Assembly: GCA_020638465.1 (NCBI GenBank)
Contig: JACKIM010000002.1
Location: forward strand, 310,001 to 374,000
Length of the DNA stretch: 64,000 bases
Origin: Geminicoccaceae bacterium
Lineage (GTDB): Bacteria > Pseudomonadota > Alphaproteobacteria > Geminicoccales > Geminicoccaceae
Reading direction: 5' to 3'
Of this stretch, positions 52,919 through 61,801 are shown piece after piece. Under the pieces are notes generated by a model, which searched no databases, was not told where the DNA came from, and saw only the letters and a list, made by a program, of their open reading frames with translations. The position numbers were made by a program, and so were the translations under genes. Position 1 is the stretch's first letter, and the number at the start of each line of letters is the position of its first letter.

Positions 52919-55912
52919 ATGGCGAACAGAGTGAGCGAACTGGAACATCATCTGCGGCAATGGGAATCCAAGAACCGCAAGCGTACGGCGCTTGTGACGC
53001 TGGCTCCGGTTGCCGCGGCACTGGGGCTTTCCTGGTATGCCTACAATCGGGTGGAAACCGTCGAGACCGGTCTGGACGATGCGCTGATGACCTTGCAGGT
53101 GCCGGCAGATGCGACCGGCGATGGCTCCATGCGGGACAAGCTCGGCGCGTTCACCCAGGTCAGCAACGAACTCCACCAGTTGCGTGGATCGCAGGCGTCG
53201 TTCGACGAGGCCCGCGCCAGTTTCGAAAGTCAGATCGCCGATCTGGCCCGGGCTCGCGATGAAGCGCTGGCACAGGCGCAATCGGCGCAGGAGGCGGCCA
53301 GCGCCGATGCCGATGCGCTTCGCGGCGAAGCCGAAAGGACACGTGCCGATCTTCAGGGCAGGATCGAAAGTCTGGCGGCGGCGCGGGATGAAGCGCAGGC
53401 CCAGCTGGAAGGGACCGCCGCGGCGCGCGACGAGGCTGCGCAGGCGCTCGATCGCCTGCGCAGCGATGCCGAACAGCGCATTGCCGGGTTGACGGAGCAG
53501 GTTGCTGCCCGCGAACAGGAGAAGGATGCCGCGGTCCAGCTTCTCGGTGACGCGCTCGAAAAGGCGACGGCGCGTTCCGATGAGCTGGAAAGGCAGGTGG
53601 TTGCGCGCGAAGAGGAGAAAAATGCAGCGGTGGCGCTGCTCGGCAATGCGCTTGACCAGGCCAATACCCGCAACGGTGAGCTCGAAGGCGAAGTCCGGCA
53701 GACGGTTTCGGATCAAGGTGAAGCCCAGGCGACCATCGGGAAGCTGACCTCGGCGCTGGCACTTGCCGGATCGAAGCAGGCATCCGCCGATCTTGAGCTG
53801 CGGGAGCTCCGGGAGACGCTCCAGAGTGCCCGGACCGAAGTCGAAGCGCGCACGGGCGAACTCGAACAGGCCAGGTCACAGCTTGAGGAACTTCAGCGTG
53901 ACTACGGTTTGAGCCAGGAAGAGATCAACAAGCGTACGGAAGCCAGCACTGCTGCCGTAGATGACGCGAATGCAACCATCCAGCGTTTGACCTCCGAACT
54001 GGCCGTGGCCGGTTCCCGCGTCGCGGCGGCCGACGCCCGCGCAAGGGAGCTCGAACAGGTCCAGGGTGATGCTGAAGCCCGGATCGGCGAACAGGTCGCC
54101 GCCGCGTCCGAGGCTCAGGCCGCTCTTCAGGATCTGACCGCGCAGCGCGATCAGCTGGAGGAGCAGGTGACAGCGTTGAAGGCCGGCATGGAGGCCGAAG
54201 GCAGCGAGGCGCAGAACCGGATCGCGAACCTGATCTCGCAGCTTTCCGTGGCCGGTTCCAGGGTGGCCGCGCTGGAGCAGGAACTGGCCAGGGCCCATGA
54301 GTCCGCAGCGGTGGTGGAAGCTGGTGCCGGTGACGAGCTGACCGCGGCACGCGCCGACGTGGAAAGGCTCACCGATGACCTGGCTCTTTCGGTGACAAAG
54401 GTCGCGAAGCTGGAAGGGCAACTGGCCAAGGCGAGCGAGGTGAGTGCAGCCGACAGGACCGAGGCCAGGGGGATTGTCGAGAAGCTTACGAATGCGCTGG
54501 CGCTGGCCGGCTCCAAGGTGGCCGCGCTGGAAGGACGCATGCAGGGCGCGGAGCAGGAGGCGGGCGAGGCGGCGGCCACTGTCGATGGCCTGAAACAGCA
54601 GCTCGTCGAGGCGGAACAGGCCAATGTCCGGTTGCGCGAGGATGTTCAGGCTGCCGGGAACAGTCTCGCGCAGCAAAGTTCCCAGACTGACGAATTCCGG
54701 GAGCAGGTAGACGTCCTCAATGGCAAGCTGGAGGAAGCCCGGAGCAAGCTTGCCGATGACGATCAACTGCGCGGCAGGGTCGATGAACTGACTGCGCAAC
54801 TCGCCACCAGAGCGGAAGAGCTTGCGCAAAGCCAAGCGGTCGCGGACGAATTGCGCGCGCAGGGGGAGGAAGCGGCCGCTTCCGTTGCCGATTTGAAGAA
54901 GCAGATCGCCGGCCTCGAAGCGGAGCAGCAGGACAAGACCGCTGCGTTGCAGGCTGAGCTCGAGCAGGCGCAGGGACGTGTCAGCGAGCTTGAAAAGGCT
55001 GTGGACGAGGCGGGGAGCAAAGCTGCCGCAGCTGCGGAAGCCGCAAGGCAGTCGGCCGAAAGCGAGCTCGCCGAGGCCCGCTTGGCGTTGGCCGATGCCA
55101 GGGCGAATGACGAGCAGGCAAGCCAGCGCGTCAGTGAATTGGAAGGCGCTGCACAGAAGGTGGCCGATCTGGAGGAACGCCTGTCGCAGGCCCAGTCCGT
55201 AATCGCCCAACAGGCCCTGGCCAGGGATGAGGCGACGGCCGAAGTCAGCCGCCTGCAGGGTGAACTTGCCAATTCCATGTCGGCAGCCGAAGCGACCCGG
55301 GGTCAACTCGATGAGGCGAACGCTTCACTTGAGGAAGCTCGTGCCCAGATTGCGACCCTTGAGGATCAGGAAGCTACCGTTGAACGCATCCAGTCGCAAC
55401 TGGCGCAAAGCCAGGCTCCGGTCGAGGGTGCCGAGGCTTCTGCCGATGCGGCGGTAGCCCGTGACGGGGCCGTGCTCACGGAGATACTCGGGAACATTTC
55501 CGGTTCGGATGATGTCAATCTTGCGGCGGGCGGCAAGCTCGCGCTGGATTCGAGCGTTCTTTTCGCGTCCGGGCAGGCTGATCTGAGCGACGCGGGACGT
55601 GCCGAACTCAACAGGATAGCGCCTGAACTCAAGAAGATCGCCGACCAACTGCCCCAGGATCTTCCATGGGCGATCCGTGTCGATGGCCATACCGACAACC
55701 AGCCGCTGAGTGGTCGTGGCCGTTATCGCTCGAACTGGGAGTTGTCGGCTGCCAGGGCGGCATCGGTGGTGCGCTATCTCATCGACTGGGGAATTCCGGC
55801 TGATCGCATTATTGCCGCCGGCTTCGCGGATACCCAGCCGATTGCTGCCGGAAACAGCGCGGAAGCCCGTGCGAAGAACAGGCGTATCGAGATCAGGCTT
55901 ACCGCGCGCTGA
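52919..55912 (+). CDS. Giant coiled-coil envelope protein with OmpA-type C-terminal domain
   Basis: 997 residues from the ATG at 52919. One N-terminal membrane helix (ALVTLAPVAAALGLSWYAY) without an acidic residue, then about 800 residues of uninterrupted Ala/Glu/Leu-rich coiled coil, then an OmpA domain (about 870-997: FASGQADLSDAGRAEL, VDGHTDNQPL, RSNWELSAARAASVVRYL, RRIEIRLTAR). The OmpA part is close to that of the MotB-like protein, so the two are paralogues. The coiled coil has repeats: two 32-residue units near 53498 and 53594 and five LTxxLALAGSK-type copies. It would reach across the periplasm and bind peptidoglycan. Confidence 0.85.
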   Translation: MANRVSELEHHLRQWESKNRKRTALVTLAPVAAALGLSWYAYNRVETVETGLDDALMTLQVPADATGDGSMRDKLGAFTQVSNELHQLRGSQASFDEARASFESQIADLARARDEALAQAQSAQEAASADADALRGEAERTRADLQGRIESLAAARDEAQAQLEGTAAARDEAAQALDRLRSDAEQRIAGLTEQVAAREQEKDAAVQLLGDALEKATARSDELERQVVAREEEKNAAVALLGNALDQANTRNGELEGEVRQTVSDQGEAQATIGKLTSALALAGSKQASADLELRELRETLQSARTEVEARTGELEQARSQLEELQRDYGLSQEEINKRTEASTAAVDDANATIQRLTSELAVAGSRVAAADARARELEQVQGDAEARIGEQVAAASEAQAALQDLTAQRDQLEEQVTALKAGMEAEGSEAQNRIANLISQLSVAGSRVAALEQELARAHESAAVVEAGAGDELTAARADVERLTDDLALSVTKVAKLEGQLAKASEVSAADRTEARGIVEKLTNALALAGSKVAALEGRMQGAEQEAGEAAATVDGLKQQLVEAEQANVRLREDVQAAGNSLAQQSSQTDEFREQVDVLNGKLEEARSKLADDDQLRGRVDELTAQLATRAEELAQSQAVADELRAQGEEAAASVADLKKQIAGLEAEQQDKTAALQAELEQAQGRVSELEKAVDEAGSKAAAAAEAARQSAESELAEARLALADARANDEQASQRVSELEGAAQKVADLEERLSQAQSVIAQQALARDEATAEVSRLQGELANSMSAAEATRGQLDEANASLEEARAQIATLEDQEATVERIQSQLAQSQAPVEGAEASADAAVARDGAVLTEILGNISGSDDVNLAAGGKLALDSSVLFASGQADLSDAGRAELNRIAPELKKIADQLPQDLPWAIRVDGHTDNQPLSGRGRYRSNWELSAARAASVVRYLIDWGIPADRIIAAGFADTQPIAAGNSAEARAKNRRIEIRLTAR
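53498..53690 (+). repeat. Tandem 32-residue repeat in coiled coil
   Basis: Two adjacent 96-base units from 53498 and 53594, coding for AxREQEKDAAVQLLGDAL and AREEEKNAAVALLGNAL type blocks. The proteins match better than the DNA, so the duplication is not very recent. Confidence 0.7.
53734..54545 (+). repeat. Five dispersed LTxxLAxAGSKVA repeats in coiled coil
   Basis: Copies start at about 53734, 53978, 54221, 54359 and 54476, reading KLTSALALAGSK, RLTSELAVAGSR, NLISQLSVAGSR, RLTDDLALSVTK and KLTNALALAGSK. Spacing is 81, 81, 46 and 39 residues. Several are followed by VAALEG-type sequence. Confidence 0.75.
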
Positions 55913-55948
55913 GATCGCCGCATGCTGCTGTCTGGAGAGTGAAGGAGT

Positions 55949-55980
55949 TTGCCGTTCGGGTATCCCTGCCTGAACGGCAA
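55949..55980. terminator. Bidirectional terminator-like hairpin
   Basis: TTGCCGTTCGGG (55949-55960) pairs with CCTGAACGGCAA (55969-55980); 12 pairs including one G-T, eight-base loop. It lies between the convergent coiled-coil gene (ends 55912) and ABC gene (ends 55986). The core CGTTCAGG/CCTGAACG is the same word as in the hairpin at 3183-3206. Confidence 0.65.
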
Positions 55981-55985
55981 TGTCT

Positions 55986-57788
55986 TCAGGCAGCCCGGAT
56001 GTCGCGGAACTGGAGGCGTGCCAGCCGGGCGTAGAGACCGCCACGGGCTTCGAGCTCGCTGTGCCGGCCGGTCTCGACGATGCGCCCTTGGTCCATGACG
56101 ATGATCCGGTCCGCCCGTTGTACTGTCGCCAGCCGATGCGCGATGATGATGCTGGTGCGGCCGGCCATGAGCCTTTCGAGGGCATCCTGCACCTGGCGCT
56201 CGTTCTCGGCATCGAGAGCGCTGGTCGCCTCGTCGAGCAGCAAGAGGGCGGGATCGCGCAGGAGGGCCCGGGCGATGGCAATACGCTGACGCTGCCCGCC
56301 GGAAAGGCGCACGCCCTTCTCGCCGAGGAAGCTGTCCAGGCCGTCGGGAAGCGCTTCGAGGAAATCGAGGGCCGCCGCAGCTCGCGCCGCATCCCTGACT
56401 TCGGCATCGCTGGCCTGCGGGCGTCCGTAGCGAATATTGTCCAGGGCGTTGGCGGAAAATATGACGGGTTCCTGTGGTACGAGCCCTATGCGGCTTCGAT
56501 AGGCGCTCGGGTCGAAGTGTTCGACGGGAATTCCGTCGAACAGGATGCGTCCCCTTTGCGGATCGTAGAAACGCATCAGAAGCTGGAAGATGCTGGTCTT
56601 GCCCGCACCGGACGGGCCCACCAGTGCCACTGTCTCTCCCGGCTCGATGGCCAGATCGATGTTTTCGAGAATGGCGCGATCGGGATGGGAAGGATAGGCG
56701 AAGTCGACATTCTCGATGCGCACGGTGCCCTTGGGCCGGTCCGGTACCCGCACGGGGTCGGCCGGAGCCCTGATTGCGGACTGCGCCTGAAGCAGCTCGA
56801 ACAGGCGCTCGGTGGCACCGGCCGCACGCTGAAGATCGCCGAAGATGTCGCTCAACCCGCCGAAGGCGCTGGCCACGATGGTTGCATAGAAAACGAAGGA
56901 TGACAGCTGTCCGGCCGAAATGCGCCCGGCAAGGACATCGAGTCCGCCGATCCACAAGACACCGACGACGGCACCGAAGACAAGGGTGATGACGATGGCA
57001 GCCATCATGGCCCGGGCCCATGCACGGGCCGCCGCTGCCCGGAACGCGTCCTCGCTGGAGCGTTCGAAGGTGGTGGTCTCCCGCTCTTCCTGCGCGAAGG
57101 CCTGCACCGTACGCACGGCGTTGATCGTTTCCTCGGCCTGGCTGCTGACTTCGGCGATCTTGTCCTGTGAAACACGCGACAAGGCCCTGACCTGCCGGCC
57201 GAACAGGACGATCGGCACCACGACGAGTGGCACCGCCAGCAACACGATGCCGGAGAGCTTGGGGTTGGACCAGACGAGCAGGGTCACGCCGCCGACGACC
57301 AGCAGGACGTTGCGCAGCGCCTGCGTGACGCTGGCGCCGATGACGGTCTGGATGACCGTGGTGTCGGTGGTGATCCGGGAGAGGACCTCGCCCGTCCGGG
57401 TCACCTCGAAAAAGCCCGGCGGCATCCGGATGATGTGGCGATAGACGTCACGGCGCATGTCGGCGACAACCCGTTCGCCGAGCCAGCTCACCAGATAGGA
57501 GCGGGTAAAGGTGGCGACTGCCAGAACCGCAATGACGATGAGGACGGCTTCGAGAGCATGGGCCAGCGCCTCGCTGTGGCCTGCGGCGATGCCGCCATCC
57601 ACCAGGTAGCGCAGGCCGATGCCCAGCGACAGCACTGCCCCTGCGGCGAACACCAGCGCCACCAATGTCAGCACGACGCGACCGGAATAGGGTCGCAGGT
57701 AACGCGCCAGCTCCCGGAGCTGGCGGATGTTCCTGCTGCCGCCGCGATCATCGCCGTTCCGGCCCAGCTGTCGCCCCGCTCCTTCCAT
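55986..57788 (-). CDS. ABC exporter-type half-transporter (MsbA-like, ABCB subfamily)
   Basis: 600 residues from the ATG at 57788, which has AAGGAGGAAG before it; the extension to 57881 is rejected. N-terminal membrane domain with six helices, then ATPase: Walker A GPSGAGKTS, signature LSGGQRQRIAIARAL, Walker B LLLLDEATSALD and switch IIAHRLATV. A homodimer in the inner membrane, exporting a lipid, peptide or drug. It diverges from rpmE, an arrangement found in other alphaproteobacteria. Confidence 0.9.
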   Translation of the reverse strand: MEGAGRQLGRNGDDRGGSRNIRQLRELARYLRPYSGRVVLTLVALVFAAGAVLSLGIGLRYLVDGGIAAGHSEALAHALEAVLIVIAVLAVATFTRSYLVSWLGERVVADMRRDVYRHIIRMPPGFFEVTRTGEVLSRITTDTTVIQTVIGASVTQALRNVLLVVGGVTLLVWSNPKLSGIVLLAVPLVVVPIVLFGRQVRALSRVSQDKIAEVSSQAEETINAVRTVQAFAQEERETTTFERSSEDAFRAAAARAWARAMMAAIVITLVFGAVVGVLWIGGLDVLAGRISAGQLSSFVFYATIVASAFGGLSDIFGDLQRAAGATERLFELLQAQSAIRAPADPVRVPDRPKGTVRIENVDFAYPSHPDRAILENIDLAIEPGETVALVGPSGAGKTSIFQLLMRFYDPQRGRILFDGIPVEHFDPSAYRSRIGLVPQEPVIFSANALDNIRYGRPQASDAEVRDAARAAAALDFLEALPDGLDSFLGEKGVRLSGGQRQRIAIARALLRDPALLLLDEATSALDAENERQVQDALERLMAGRTSIIIAHRLATVQRADRIIVMDQGRIVETGRHSELEARGGLYARLARLQFRDIRAA

Positions 57789-57900
57789 GGTCGCTTCCTC
57801 CTTCTTGCCGATGGTTGCCAAGGACTGACCCGGCGTCGAAAGTCGGCAGGGTGACCGGCTCGAAACCATGGAGAACGACAAGCGGAAAAGTCAATCCCGC

Positions 57901-57921
57901 CAAGGGTCGTTTGCGCCCTTG
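57901..57921 (+). promoter_or_regulatory. Hairpin in the rpmE leader
   Basis: CAAGGG (57901-57906) pairs with CCCTTG (57916-57921), nine-base loop, then AGCTTTCGCTT. It lies 55 bases before the rpmE start. It could be an attenuator or leader element; weak evidence. Confidence 0.3.
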
Positions 57922-57975
57922 AGCTTTCGCTTATGCGCCGCTATATACCGCCCACCTCACGAGGAGGAAAGTTTC

Positions 57976-58200
57976 GTGAAAAAGGACATCCACCCGGATT
58001 ACCACGAGATCAATGTGGTGATGACCGACGGTACGACATTCAAGACCCGTTCCACGATGGGCAGCGAGGGAGACACCCTCACGCTCGACGTCGATCCGAA
58101 GTCGCATCCCGCCTGGACAGGTGGTGCGATGCAGATTCGCGAGCGTGGGCAGGTCGAAAAGTTCAATCGTCGTTTCCAGAGCTTCCGTCGCAAGAAATAG
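57976..58200 (+). CDS. rpmE: Ribosomal protein bL31, zinc-free form
   Basis: 74 residues from a GTG start (GTG AAA AAG GAC) with GAGGAGG upstream. KKDIHPDYHEINVVMTDGTTF and LDVDPKSHPAWTGG are the family hallmarks. No cysteine at all, so no zinc ribbon; this is the usual alphaproteobacterial form. Next to rpmJ, 31 bases away. Confidence 0.95.
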   Translation: MKKDIHPDYHEINVVMTDGTTFKTRSTMGSEGDTLTLDVDPKSHPAWTGGAMQIRERGQVEKFNRRFQSFRRKK

Positions 58201-58231
58201 GCGACGGAGCCACCTGTTTGGAAGAGAGAGC

Positions 58232-58357
58232 ATGAAGGTCCGCAACTCGCTCAAGACCGCCAAGCTGCGCCACAAGGATTGCCGGATGGTGCGTCGCAAG
58301 GGGCGTGTCTACATCATCAACAAGAAGGATCCGCGTTTCAAGGCTCGTCAGGGCTGA
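58232..58357 (+). CDS. rpmJ: Ribosomal protein bL36, zinc-free (YkgO-like) form
   Basis: 41 residues: MKVRNSLKTAKLRHKDCRM, then RRKGRVYIINKKDPRFKARQG. A single cysteine is left of the four-ligand zinc site of classical bL36. GGAAGAGAGAG precedes the ATG. Likely cotranscribed with rpmE. Confidence 0.95.
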   Translation: MKVRNSLKTAKLRHKDCRMVRRKGRVYIINKKDPRFKARQG

Positions 58358-58580
58358 GGTACGGATCGTCGTGGCCTGATCGCTGCGACCGGAGATCTTG
58401 CGAGCGAGCCGGCGCATTCCATGCGGCGGCTTTCTCGTGTTGCGGGTGAGGTTGATTGCTCCCTGCGGGTAATGTCGCCCATCCGGTTGTCGCGATGAGA
58501 AGGGCGGCTCATTTCCTTCTCGTGGCAGGAAGCGGAATGGCGTAAGGTTGCTCGATACGAACTGGGGAGATGGTGTCGTG

Positions 58581-59225
58581 ATGAGTACCGCATACGCTTC
58601 GCACGCAACTCTGGGTCCGATCAACGCGGTCACAGTTCACCAGCGGCTGCTGGAGGCCCTCAACAGTGTCCTGCTGCGCGCTTGCCTGACCGACGTCGGA
58701 ATCGAAGATGTCTGCAATGAGGCCGGCATCGACCCGGATACGATCCTGCCCCGGTTTTCAGCGCCCGAAGACTTCTACATCTGGATCCTGCGCGAAGAGG
58801 ACACCGCCTTTCGCCGTGCGATGCGGGCCCAGGTCGATGAAACCCCATGTCCCAATGAAGAGAAGCTTCTGGCAACTTTCGATCATCTGATTGAATGGTT
58901 TGATGACCTGCATTTCTTCGGATGCCCGTTCATCAATATCATGGGAAATATCCGCGACCGGGACAATCCCATCTACCTTGAGGCCGTGCGGCACAAGAGC
59001 CAGATGGTGGCGTATTTCGAGGACCTCGCCCGTTTCGGACGCTATGCCCGGCCCAGCGTGATTGCGGAGGAGATCAACCTTCTGCATGAGGGGGCCATTG
59101 CCGTCGCCCAGCTTACGGGCAGCAACCATGCAGCACTTCGCGGCAAAAAGATGGCTGCCCGCTTGCTGGCCAACTCGGAAATGGCCGTGGAGCGTCGGCA
59201 AGCGAAAATCGCCAGGAAGAAGTGA
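58581..59225 (+). CDS. TetR-like transcriptional regulator (divergent)
   Basis: 214 residues from the ATG at 58581 (GGGGAG upstream); an extension to 58548 is possible. The N-terminus is helical with a region that may be a TetR-type helix-turn-helix (LTDVGIEDVCNEAGIDPDTILPRFSAPEDFYIWIL), and the rest looks like a TetR ligand domain (HLIEWFDDLHFFGCPFINI). It lacks the strong family start, so the call is moderate. It stands alone downstream of rpmJ. Confidence 0.6.
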   Translation: MSTAYASHATLGPINAVTVHQRLLEALNSVLLRACLTDVGIEDVCNEAGIDPDTILPRFSAPEDFYIWILREEDTAFRRAMRAQVDETPCPNEEKLLATFDHLIEWFDDLHFFGCPFINIMGNIRDRDNPIYLEAVRHKSQMVAYFEDLARFGRYARPSVIAEEINLLHEGAIAVAQLTGSNHAALRGKKMAARLLANSEMAVERRQAKIARKK

Positions 59226-59505
59226 TGTGGCGGTGGGATGTCGAAAGGGGGACCATTTCCGAGGGGCGATGATCCCGGTTCGTTGATCTGGTCCGTTGCG
59301 ATGTATCGTGCGTCCGCCGGACATCCTGTCAGGCGCGATGCCGGTCACGCAGGAGTGATCCGGTATCTCTCGCGTCCGTGGAATCCACTACAGTGCATCT
59401 TGTGTCATCCACCCGATTGCCGCGATATAGTCGCGTCGTGTGGCTTGGCGGGACCGGCGTGCAGTTGTCGCAAGATCGGTGCGGTGATGGTTCGGGCCCG
59501 GACCT
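59226..59505. other. Intergenic region, no gene
   Basis: 280 bases before the IclR-type gene. No open frame with support and no strong hairpin. Probably carries the promoter of the gene that follows. Confidence 0.4.
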
Positions 59506-60360
59506 TTGGGGAAGGATTCAGGAGCGTTGGTCAAGGCCGTCGAGGATGCCGTGCCAGGCAAGAAATCGGGAAGCAGTGGTCAGGTGCAGTCGCTCAAGCG
59601 CGCACTCAGCCTGCTGAATGCCCTGGCCACCCATGCCGAGGGGATGACACTCACCGAACTGGCGCAGGCAGTCAAGCTGCCACCGTCAACGGCGCATCGT
59701 CTTCTCACCACGCTGGAAAGCGAACGCTTCGTGCGCTTCGAGGCGGGGGATCATTTCTGGCAGGTGGGGGTGCAGGCCTTTATCAGCGGCAATGCCTTCC
59801 TGCGCAGCCGCGATATCGCCCGGCTCTCTCGCCGCTTCATACGCCGGCTGATGGAGGAGAGTGGCGAGACGGCCAATCTCTACGTCCATGAGGGGGGTGA
59901 AGCCGTCTGTCTCGGCCAGGTGGAAAGCCGCCAGCTGATGCGGGCGATCTCGCGGCCCGGCGGACGGGTGAAGATGCACTGTTCGGGTTCGGGCAAGGCC
60001 ATCCTCGCCTATCTCGATCCCGAGGAACTCGATAGCATCGTCGAAAAGCACGGACTGCCGCGCTTCACCAATCGCACGATCACCGACCGGACCCTCTTGT
60101 GCCGGGATCTGGCGGAAATCCGTGAGCGGGGCTTTTCCATCGACGATGACGAGCACGCCGTCGGCCTGCGATGCGTCGCATCGCCAATCTTCGACGAGCA
60201 TGGACGGCCACTGGCCGCCGTTTCGGTATCCGGTCCGTCCGCCCGTATCCTCGACACGAATTTCCCGGCTCTGGGGCGTCTCGTGTCATCCGTCGCGATG
60301 GAGATTACCCGCGAACTGGGAGGTGTTCCACCGGGCAGCCATCTCGCGCTCGGTGCCTGA
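59506..60360 (+). CDS. IclR-family transcriptional regulator
   Basis: Up to 284 residues. N-terminal winged helix-turn-helix (VQSLKRALSLLNALATHAEGMTLTEL, STAHRLLTTLES) and C-terminal effector domain (ANLYVHEGGEAVCLGQVES, HCSGSGKAILAYL, DDDEHAVGLRCVASPIFDEHGRPLAAVSVSGP). The start is uncertain: TTG at 59506 or 59527. IclR proteins often control glyoxylate and glycerate genes, and glycerate kinase and GlcD follow on the same strand. Confidence 0.88.
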   Translation: MGKDSGALVKAVEDAVPGKKSGSSGQVQSLKRALSLLNALATHAEGMTLTELAQAVKLPPSTAHRLLTTLESERFVRFEAGDHFWQVGVQAFISGNAFLRSRDIARLSRRFIRRLMEESGETANLYVHEGGEAVCLGQVESRQLMRAISRPGGRVKMHCSGSGKAILAYLDPEELDSIVEKHGLPRFTNRTITDRTLLCRDLAEIRERGFSIDDDEHAVGLRCVASPIFDEHGRPLAAVSVSGPSARILDTNFPALGRLVSSVAMEITRELGGVPPGSHLALGA

Positions 60361-60523
60361 CGCCATCGCCGCGACATTCCGGGGGCGACCGACCGTCGAC
60401 ACCGCACGGTCCGATGCGGTTGTCAAATGAGGGGCCGGCTGGAATCATGGGACGACATTGCGGTGGGGTGACGCGTCGGGAACGACCGCGGCGGCGGCCG
60501 CTCCATCGCGTTCAGGGAGGAAC

Positions 60524-61801
60524 ATGCTGATGCTGCCCGGCTCCTTGCTCAAGGCCATGCTCGATGCCGCCATTGATGCGGCCCTGCCGTCGAAGGTGGT
60601 GGCGGCGAACCTGCCCGCTCGTCCCGCAGGAAGGGTTCTGGTGATTGGCATGGGAAAGGCGAGTGCGGCGATGGCGCGAGCCCTTGAACAGGCCTGGGAC
60701 GGGCCGCTCGAAGGGCTGGTGATCACCCGCTACGATCATGCCGTGGCCTGTGACCGCATCGAGATCGTCGAGGCCGCCCATCCGGTTCCGGATGAAGCCG
60801 GCCGGGCTGCTGCCGAACGGATGATGCGGCTGGTGAGCGACCTCGGCCCGGACGATCTGGTGATTGCACTGATCTCCGGTGGAGGCTCGTCACTCTCGGC
60901 CCTTCCGGCACCGGGCCTCACCCTTGCCGACAAGCAGGAGGTGAACCGCGCATTGCTGCGCTCGGGGGCCAATATCGGCGAGATGAACTGCGTTCGCAAA
61001 CACCTCTCGGCGATCAAGGGCGGGAAGCTCGCGGCGGCGATCGCACCGGCCCGGCTCGTGACCCTGATGATTTCCGACGTGCCGGGCGACGATCCGGCGG
61101 TGATCGCCTCGGGACCGACGGTTCCCGACCCGACCACCCGGCATGAGGCGCTGGCCATCCTCGACAGGTACGGCATTGCGATCGCACCGCATCTCCGGGC
61201 CCATCTTGAGAATGACGATTGCGAAACGCCGAAACCCGGTGACGAGGTATTTTCGCTTGTCGACAACAGGATGATTGCGACACCTCAGGCATCGCTGGAA
61301 GCCGCTGCGGCCGTTGCCGGGGCCAATGGCTACAGCACCCATATTCTGGGCGATTCCATCGAGGGCGAGGCGCGTGACGTGGCCAAGGTCATGGCAGGCA
61401 TCGTCAAGCAGGTCCGAAAGCGCGGCCAGCCGTTTGCGGCACCCTGCGTGCTGCTGTCGGGCGGTGAATGTACGGTGACGGTGCGGGGAACGGGACGTGG
61501 CGGACGCAATGTCGAATTTCTCAATGCGTTGGCCATCGAGCTGGACGGGGTTCCCGGAGTCCATGCCCTTGCCGCCGATACCGATGGAATCGACGGTGCG
61601 GCCGATGTGGCCGGTGCCGTCATCGGCCCGGATACGCTGGGGCGGGCCGAAGGACTGGGGATCAATGCCAGGACGGCACTGGCGAACAATGATGGCCATG
61701 GCTTCTTCGAAGCGCTCGGCGATCAGCTTGTCACGGGCCCGACGCTCACCAACGTCAACGATTTCCGCGCGATCCTCATCGAGGATACCGGCGATGACTG
61801 A
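60524..61801 (+). CDS. Glycerate 2-kinase (GckA/MOFRL family)
   Basis: 425 residues from the ATG at 60524 (AGGGAGG upstream). Two-domain DUF4147/MOFRL fold: VLVIGMGKASAAMARAL, ISGGGSSLSALPAPG, NCVRKHLSAIKGGKLA, ISDVPGDDPAVIASGPT and LLSGGECTVTVRGTGRGGRNVEF. It phosphorylates D-glycerate at carbon 2 to 2-phosphoglycerate. Old annotations name the family hydroxypyruvate reductase TtuD. It overlaps the GNAT gene by eight bases. Confidence 0.9.
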   Translation: MLMLPGSLLKAMLDAAIDAALPSKVVAANLPARPAGRVLVIGMGKASAAMARALEQAWDGPLEGLVITRYDHAVACDRIEIVEAAHPVPDEAGRAAAERMMRLVSDLGPDDLVIALISGGGSSLSALPAPGLTLADKQEVNRALLRSGANIGEMNCVRKHLSAIKGGKLAAAIAPARLVTLMISDVPGDDPAVIASGPTVPDPTTRHEALAILDRYGIAIAPHLRAHLENDDCETPKPGDEVFSLVDNRMIATPQASLEAAAAVAGANGYSTHILGDSIEGEARDVAKVMAGIVKQVRKRGQPFAAPCVLLSGGECTVTVRGTGRGGRNVEFLNALAIELDGVPGVHALAADTDGIDGAADVAGAVIGPDTLGRAEGLGINARTALANNDGHGFFEALGDQLVTGPTLTNVNDFRAILIEDTGDD

